Assembly (NCBI GenBank): GCA_911728455.2
Contig: OU452223.1
Coordinates: 11,492,174 to 11,556,173 of the forward strand
From: Marthasterias glacialis
Lineage: Eukaryota; Echinodermata; Asteroidea; Forcipulatida; Asteriidae
Direction: 5' to 3'
DNA length: 64,000 nt
This document shows positions 56,150 to 64,000 of this stretch, in pieces. Each line of letters opens with the position of its first letter. The stretch's first letter is position 1. The notes under the pieces are model-generated. The model saw only the letters and a program-made list of their open reading frames with translations. It was not told the DNA's origin and made no database searches. The position numbers and the translations under genes are program-made.

Positions 56150-59100
56150 GCATGATTTTTCCTGAAACCATTTTTCGGTTAATATTCTTGTGCATGTTTG
56201 CTAGGAAGCCCCTGATTGCTTATTTGATGAGGGTAGTAGACCTACTCTTAAGCCCCTGGCGTCGCACACAAATAAGCCACAGTCACAAAATTAACATGAG
56301 TCCGGAGCCCTTGAGTACGGCTTTACAACAGTATTAAACTTGTGTAAATCCACATATTTTGTGATGGTGATAAATACGTTGATATTTCATTTTTGTTTAT
56401 TAGACAGCTTTGTGGTCAAAAATGCTGTTGAACACCCGTTTGAAAACATTCGTAGCATGTTTGCTTGCTGGTCATTTTTGGGAAAGGGAACTTTTGCAAG
56501 GCCCCAAAAACTATATTTTCGGGTGCAGGACTATCTAAGGCAGACACAGGTACAAGTTGTGTGTCTGTGGCATACATTAATTCCGGAGTTATGGTCAAAC
56601 ATAGAGCATGATTTTTCCCTAAACCATTTTTCGGCATAATATTCTTGTGCATGTTTGCTAGGAAGCCCCTGATTGCTTATTTGATGAGGGTAGTAGACCT
56701 ACTCTTAAGCCCCTGGCGTCGCACACAAATAAGCCACAGTCACAAAATTAACATGAGTCGGGAGCCCTTGAGTAGGCTTTCCAAAGTATTAAACTTGTGT
56801 AAATCCATTGATTTTGTGATGGTGATATATACGTTGATATTTCTTTTTTGTTTCTCAGACAGCTTTGTGGTCAAAAATGCTGTTGAACACCCGATTGAAA
56901 ACATTCGGGGCATGTTTGCTTGGTGGTCATTTTTGGTATAAAGGAACTTTTGCAAGGCCCCAAAAACTACATAGTTGGGTGCAGGACTATCTAAGGCAGA
57001 CACAGGTACAAGTTGTGTTTCTGTGGCATACATAGTTCCGGAGTTATGGTCAAACATAGAGCATGATTTTTCCTGAAACCATTTTTCGTCATAATATTCT
57101 TGTGTATGTTTGCTAGGAAGCCCCTGATTGCTTATTTGATGAGGGTAGTAGACCTACTCTTAAGCTTTTGGTGTCGCACACAAATAAGCCACAGTCACAA
57201 AATTAACATGAGTCCGGAGCCCTTGAGTAGGTCTTTCCAACAGTATTAAACTTGTGTAAATCCAAACATTTTGTGATTGTGATATATACGTTGATATTTC
57301 ATTTTTGTTTTTCAGACAGCTTTGTGGTCAAAAATGCTGTTGAACACTCGTTTGAAAACATTTGGGGCATGTTTGCTTGCTGGTCATTTTTGGTATAAAG
57401 GAACTTTTGCAAGGCCCCAAAAAGTATTTTTCCGGGTGCAGGACTATCTAAGGCAGACACAGGTACAGGTTGTTTTTCTGTGGAATACATAGTTCCGGAG
57501 TTATGGTCAAACATAGAGCATGTTTTTCCCTCAAACCATTTTTCGGCGTACTATTCTTGTGCATGTTTGCTAGGAAGCCCCTAATTGCTTATTTGATGAG
57601 GGCAGTAGACCTACTCTTAAGCCTCTGGCGTCGCACACAAATAAGCCACAGTCACAAAATTAACATGAGTCCGGAGCCCTTGAGTACGGCTTTCCAACAG
57701 TATTAAACTTGTGTAAATCCACATATTTTGTGATGGTGATAAATACGTTGATATTTCATTTTTGTTTATCAGACAGCTTTGTGGTCAAAAATGCTGTTGA
57801 ACACCCGTTTGAAAACATTCGTTGCATGTTTGCTTGCTGGTCATTTTTGGGAAAGGGAACTTTTGCAAGGCCCCAAAAACTATATTTTCGGGTGCAGGAC
57901 TATCTAAGGCAGACACAGGTACAAGTTGTGTGTCTGTGGCATACATAGTTCCGGAGTTATGGTCAAACATAGAGCATGATTTTTCCTGAAACCATTTTTC
58001 GGCATAATATTCTTGTGCATGTTTGCTAGGAAGCCCCTGATTGCTTATTTGATGAGGGTAGTAGACCTACTCTTAAGCCCCTGGCGTCGCACACAAATAA
58101 GCCACAGTCACAAAATTAACATGAGTCGGGAGCCCTTGAGTAGGCTTTCCAAAGTATTAAACTTGTGTAAATCCATTGATTTTGTGATGGTGATATATAC
58201 GTTGATATTTCATTTTTGTTTCTCAGACGGCTTTGTGGTCAAAAATGCTGTTGAACACCCGATTGAAAACATTCGGGGCATGTTTGCTTGGTGGTCATTT
58301 TTGGTATAAAGGAACTTTTGCAAGGCCCCAAAAACTACATAGTTGGGTGCAGGACTATCTAAGGCAGACACAGGTACAAGTTGTGTTTCTGTGGCATACA
58401 TAGTTCCGGAGTTATGGTCAAACATAGAGCATGATTTTTCCTGAAACCATTTTTCGTCATAATATTCTTGTGTATGTTTGCTAGGAAGCCCCTGATTGCT
58501 TATTTGATGAGGGTAGTAGACCTACTCTTAAGCTTTTGGTGTCGCACACAAATAAGCCACAGTCACAAAATTAACATGAGTCCGGAGCCCTTGAGTAGGT
58601 CTTTCCAACAGTATTAAACTTGTGTAAATCCAAACATTTTGTGATTGTGATATATACGTTGATATTTCATTTTTGTTTTTCAGACAGCTTTGTGGTCAAA
58701 AATGCTGTTGAACACTCGTTTGAAAACATTTGGGGCATGTTTGCTTGCTGGTCATTTTTGGTATAAAGGAACTTTTGCAAGGCCCCAAAAAGTATTTTTT
58801 CGGGTGCAGGACTATCTAAGGCAGACACAGGTACAGGTTGTTTTTCTGTGGAATACATAGTTCCGGAGTTATGGTCAAACATAGAGCATGTTTTTCCCTC
58901 AAACCATTTTTCGGCGTACTATTCTTGTGCATGTTTGCTAGGAAGCCCCTAATTGCTTATTTGATGAGGGCAGTAGACCTACTCTTAAGCCTCTGGCGTC
59001 GCACACAAATAAGCCACAGTCACAAAATTAACATGAGTCCGGAGCCCTTGAGTACGGCTTTCCAACAGTATTAAACTTGTGTAAATCCACATATTTTGTG

Positions 59101-61620
59101 ATGGTGATAAATACGTTGATATTTCATTTTTGTTTATCAGACAGCTTTGTGGTCAAAAATGCTGTTGAACACCCGTTTGAAAACATTCGTTGCATGTTTG
59201 CTTGCTGGTCATTTTTGGGAAAGGGAACTTTTGCAAGGCCCCAAAAACTATATTTTCGGGTGCAGGACTATCTAAGGCAGACACAGGTACAAGTTGTGTG
59301 TCTGTGGCATACATAGTTCCGGAGTTATGGTCAAACATAGAGCATGATTTTTCCTGAAACCATTTTTCGGCATAATATTCTTGTGCATGTTTGCTAGGAA
59401 GCCCCTGATTGCTTATTTGATGAGGGTAGTAGACCTACTCTTAAGCCCCTGGCGTCGCACACAAATAAGCCACAGTCACAAAATTAACATGAGTCGGGAG
59501 CCCTTGAGTAGGCTTTCCAAAGTATTAAACTTGTGTAAATCCATTGATTTTGTGATGGTGATATATACGTTGATATTTCATTTTTGTTTCTCAGACGGCT
59601 TTGTGGTCAAAAATGCTGTTGAACACCCGATTGAAAACATTCGGGGCATGTTTGCTTGGTGGTCATTTTTGGTATAAAGGAACTTTTGCAAGGCCCCAAA
59701 AACTACATAGTTGGGTGCAGGACTATCTAAGGCAGACACAGGTACAAGTTGTGTTTCTGTGGCATACATAGTTCCGGAGTTATGGTCAAACATAGAGCAT
59801 GATTTTTCCTGAAACCATTTTTCGTCATAATATTCTTGTGTATGTTTGCTAGGAAGCCCCTGATTGCTTATTTGATGAGGGTAGTAGACCTACTCTTAAG
59901 CTTTTGGTGTCGCACACAAATAAGCCACAGTCACAAAATTAACATGAGTCCGGAGCCCTTGAGTAGGTCTTTCCAACAGTATTAAACTTGTGTAAATCCA
60001 AACATTTTGTGATTGTGATATATACGTTGATATTTCATTTTTGTTTTTCAGACAGCTTTGTGGTCAAAAATGCTGTTGAACACTCGTTTGAAAACATTTG
60101 GGGCATGTTTGCTTGCTGGTCATTTTTGGTATAAAGGAACTTTTGCAAGGCCCCAAAAAGTATTTTTTCGGGTGCAGGACTATCTAAGGCAGACACAGGT
60201 ACAGGTTGTTTTTCTGTGGAATACATAGTTCCGGAGTTATGGTCAAACATAGAGCATGTTTTTCCCTCAAACCATTTTTCGGCGTACTATTCTTGTGCAT
60301 GTTTGCTAGGAAGCCCCTAATTGCTTATTTGATGAGGGCAGTAGACCTACTCTTAAGCCTCTGGCGTCGCACACAAATAAGCCACAGTCACAAAATTAAC
60401 ATGAGTCCGGAGCCCTTGAGTACGGCTTTCCAACAGTATTAAACTTGTGTAAATCCACATATTTTGTGATGGTGATAAATACGTTGATATTTCATTTTTG
60501 TTTATCAGACAGCTTTGTGGTCAAAAATGCTGTTGAACACCCGTTTGAAAACATTCGTTGCATGTTTGCTTGCTGGTCATTTTTGGGAAAGGGAACTTTT
60601 GCAAGGCCCCAAAAACTATATTTTCGGGTGCAGGACTATCTAAGGCAGACACAGGTACAAGTTGTGTGTCTGTGGCATACATAGTTCCGGAGTTATGGTC
60701 AAACATAGAGCATGATTTTTCCTGAAACCATTTTTCGGCATAATATTCTTGTGCATGTTTGCTAGGAAGCCCCTGATTGCTTATTTGATGAGGGTAGTAG
60801 ACCTACTCTTAAGCCCCTGGCGTCGCACACAAATAAGCCACAGTCACAAAATTAACATGAGTCGGGAGCCCTTGAGTAGGCTTTCCAAAGTATTAAACTT
60901 GTGTAAATCCATTGATTTTGTGATGGTGATATATACGTTGATATTTCATTTTTGTTTCTCAGACGGCTTTGTGGTCAAAAATGCTGTTGAACACCCGATT
61001 GAAAACATTCGGGGCATGTTTGCTTGGTGGTCATTTTTGGTATAAAGGAACTTTTGCAAGGCCCCAAAAACTACATAGTTGGGTGCAGGACTATCTAAGG
61101 CAGACACAGGTACAAGTTGTGTTTCTGTGGCATACATAGTTCCGGAGTTATGGTCAAACATAGAGCATGATTTTTCCTGAAACCATTTTTCGTCATAATA
61201 TTCTTGTGTATGTTTGCTAGGAAGCCCCTGATTGCTTATTTGATGAGGGTAGTAGACCTACTCTTAAGCCCCTGGCGTCGCACACAAATAAGCCACAGTC
61301 ACAAAATTAACATGAGTCCGGAGCCCTTGAGTAGGGCTTTCCAACAGTATTAAACTTGTGTAAATCCAAACATTTTGTGATTGTGATATATACGTTGATA
61401 TTTCATTTTTGTTTTTCAGACAGCTTTGTGGTCAAAAATGCTGTTGAACACTCGTTTGAAAACATTTGGGGCATGTTTGCTTGCTGGTCATTTTTGGTAT
61501 AAAGGAACTTTTGCAAGGCCCCAAAAAGTATTTTTTCGGGTGCAGGACTATCTAAGGCAGACACAGGTACAGGTTGTTTTTCTGTGGCATACATAGTTCC
61601 GGAGTTATGGTCAAACATAG
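56150..61620. repeat. 1368-bp trimeric higher-order repeat, four copies
   Basis: Three unit types alternate. A has TTTTTGGGAAAGGGAACTTT (56475, 57845, 59213, 60581). B has GAGTAGGCTTTCCAAAGTAT (56770, 58138, 59506, 60874). C has CAGGTACAGGTTGTTTTTCT (57462, 58830, 60198, 61566). Spacing is 1368-1369 bp. Copies two and three look almost identical. The first and last copies carry private differences. Confidence 0.93.
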
Positions 61621-64000
61621 AGCATGTTTTTCCCTCAAACCATTTTTCGGCATACTATTCTTGTGCATGTTTGCTAGGAAGCCCCTAATTGCTTATTTGA
61701 TGAGGGCAGTAGACCTACTCTTAAGCCCCTGGCGTCGCACACAAATAAGCCACAGTCACAAAATTAGCATGAGTCGGGAGCCCTTGAGTAGGGCTTTCCA
61801 ACAGTATGAAACATGTGTAAATCCAAATATTTTGGGATGGTGATAATTACGTTGATATTTCGATTTTTATTCTCTGACAGCTTTGTGGTCAAAAATGCTG
61901 TTGAACACTCGTTTGAAAACATTCGGGGCATGTTTGCTTGCTGGTCATTTTCGGTGTAAAGGAACTTTTGCAAGGCCCCAAAAAGTATATTTTTGGATGC
62001 AGGACTATCTAAGGCAGACACAGGTACAAATTGTGTTTCTGTGGCATACATAGTTCCGGAGTTATGGTCAAACATAGAGCATGATTTTTCCTCAAACCAT
62101 TTTTCGGCATAATATTCTTGTGCATGTTTGCTAGGAAGCCCCTGATTGCTTATTTGATGAGGGTAGTAGACCTACTCTTAAGCCCCTGGCGTCACACACA
62201 AATAAGCCACAGTCACAAAATTAACATGAGTCGGGAGCCCTTGAGTAGGGCTTTCCAACAGTATTAAACTTGTGTAAATCTAAAAAATTTGTGATGGTGA
62301 TATATACGTTGATATTTCATTTTTGTTTTTCAGGCAGCTTTGTGGTCAAAAATGCTGTTGAACACTCGTTTGAAAACATTCGGGGCATGTTTGCTTGGTG
62401 GTCATTTTTGGTATAAAGGAACTTTTGCAAGGCCCCAAAAACTATATTTTCGGGTGCAGGACTACCTCAGGCAGACACAGGTACAAGTTGTGTTTCTGTG
62501 GCATACATAGTTCCGGAGTTATGGTCAAACATAGAGCATGATTTTTCCTTAAACCATTTTTCGTCATAATATTTTAGTGCGTGGTTGTTAGTAAGTCCCT
62601 GATGGCTAATTTGATGAGGGTAGTAGACCTACTCTTAAGCCCCTGGCGTCGCACACAAATAAGCCACAGTCACAAAATTAACATGAGTCGGGAGCCCATG
62701 AGTAGGGCTTTTCAATAGTAATAAACTTGTGTAAATCCATTGATTTTGTGATGGTGATATGTACGTTGATATTTCATTTTTGTTTCTCTGACAGCTTTGT
62801 GGTCAAAAATGCTGTTGAACACTCGTTTGAAAACATTTGGGGCATGTTTGCTTGCTGGTCAGTTTTGGTAAAAAAAACTTTTGCAGGGCCCCAAAAACTA
62901 TATTTTCGGGTGCAGGACTATCTCTCGCAGACACAGGTAGAAGTTGTGTTTCTGTGGCATACATAGTTCCGGAGTTATGGTCAAACATAGAGCATGATTT
63001 TTCCTCAAACCATTTTTCGGCATAATATTATTGTGCATGTTTGCTAGGAAGCCCCTGATTGCTTATTTGATAAGGGTAGTAGACTTACTCTTAAGCCCCT
63101 GGCGACGCACACAAATAAGCCACGTTGATATTTCATTTTTGTTTCTCAGACAGCTTTGTGGTCAAAAATGCTGTTGAACACTCGTTTGAAAACATTTGGG
63201 GCATGTTTGCTTGCTGGTCATTTTTGGTATAAAGGAACCTTTGCAAGGCCCCAAAAACTATATTTTCGGGTGCAGGACTATCTAAGGCAGACACAGGTAC
63301 AAGTTGTGTTTCTGTGGCATACATAGTTCCGGAGTTATGGTCAAACATAGACTATGATTTTTCCTTAAACCATTTTTCGTCATAATATTTTTGTGCGTGG
63401 TTGTTAGTAAGTCCCTGATGGCTAAATTGATGAGGGTAGTAGACCTACTCTTAAGCCTCTGGCGTCGCACACAAATAAGCCACAGTCACAAAATTAACAT
63501 GAGTCGGGAGCCCATGAGTAGGGCTTTCCAACAGTAGAAAACTTGTGTAAATCCATTGATTTTGTGATGCTGATATGTACGTTGATATTTCATTTTTGTT
63601 TCTCAGACAGCTTTGTGTTCAAAAATGCTGTTGAACACTCGTTTGAAAACTTTCGGGGCATGTTTGCTTGGTGGTCATTTTTGGTCCAAGGGAACTTTTG
63701 CAAGACCCCAAAAACTATATTTTCGGATGCAGGACTATCTAAGGCAGACACAGGTACAAGTTGTGTTTCTGTGGCATACATAGTTCCGGAGTTATGGTCA
63801 AACATAGATCATAATTTTTCCTCAAACCATTTTTCGGCATAAAATTCTTGTGCGTGGTTGTTAGTAAGTCCCTGATGGCTAATTTGATGAGAGTAGTAGA
63901 GCTACTCTTAAGCCCCTGGCGTCGCACACAAATAAGCCACAGTCACAAAATTAACATTAGTCGGGAGCCCTTGAGTAGGCTTTCCAACAGTATTAAACTT

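Larger units (their letters stand above)
46537..64000. repeat. 457-bp satellite array, about 38 units, runs off the window
   Basis: Head-to-tail units of ~456-457 bp. Constant blocks: GTTGATATTTCATTTTTGTT, CTCAG|ACAGCTTTGTGGTCAAAAATG, GGGGCATGTTTGCTTG(C/G)TGG, GTGCAGGACTATCTAAGGCA, GACACAG|GTACAAGTTGTG, CATAGTTCCGGAGTTATGGT, GATGAGGGTAGTAGACCTAC, GAGTCGGGAGCCCTTGAGTA. The first few units (46.5-47.7 kb) and the last few (62.5-64 kb) are more diverged than the middle, as expected for an array edge on the left. One unit near 63125 is shortened. No gene. Confidence 0.97.

Noticed and set aside
46537-64000. CRISPR array
   Set aside because: Units of 457 bp are repeated in full with no unique spacers, in a eukaryotic setting.

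Overview
The window looks like intron- and repeat-rich nuclear DNA of a marine invertebrate. An echinoderm or another invertebrate deuterostome is my best guess, with low confidence. The reasons are GT-AG split exons whose protein reads clearly as animal nucleoporin NUP205, tRNA-derived SINEs, many short TIR elements (MITEs), and several satellite families. I found no intact protein-coding gene, no rRNA and no CRISPR array. What looks genic is decayed.

Layout: 1-1.8 kb holds a 311-bp satellite. 2.2-5.7 kb is a paralogous copy of DNA lying downstream of NUP205 (copy 1), carrying two insertions. 6.2-9.5 kb is three decayed units of a ~457-bp repeat followed by an array of ~186-bp repeats. 9.5-11.9 kb holds remains of integrase-bearing elements: a zinc-knuckle-like piece, an integrase split by introns, a second integrase fragment and a PHD-like exon. 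12.1-12.6 kb is a ~100-bp minisatellite. 13.8-20.8 kb is NUP205 copy 2, made of only the last three exons plus 3' flank, broken by stops, a duplication and transposon insertions. 21.0-23.2 kb is a cluster of long inverted repeats. 23.7-27.7 kb repeats the '457-like unit then 186-bp array' arrangement. 27.8-28.4 kb is a 48-bp minisatellite.

28.5-40.7 kb is NUP205 copy 3: twelve collinear exons covering the C-terminal third of the protein on the + strand. Most splice sites and phases fit, but it has at least four disabling changes in its 5' half, so I call it a pseudogene or 5'-truncated duplicate. Its introns are full of MITEs and SINEs. Its 3' flank continues to about 42.0 kb. 42-46.5 kb is mostly non-coding with three TIR elements.

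46.54-64.0 kb (running off the window) is a large array of a ~457-bp satellite with higher-order structure: a trimer of 1368 bp present four times, a 1338-bp block present twice, and a block repeated at a distance of ~3.59 kb. Each satellite unit keeps a splice-acceptor-like tract, a 147-bp fully open phase-0 segment and a donor-like site. The same family, in decayed form, occurs at 6.2-7.4 and 23.7-24.0 kb. Because copies 1, 2 and 3 of the NUP205 3' region are paralogous, several insertions can be read directly against an empty site elsewhere in the window.
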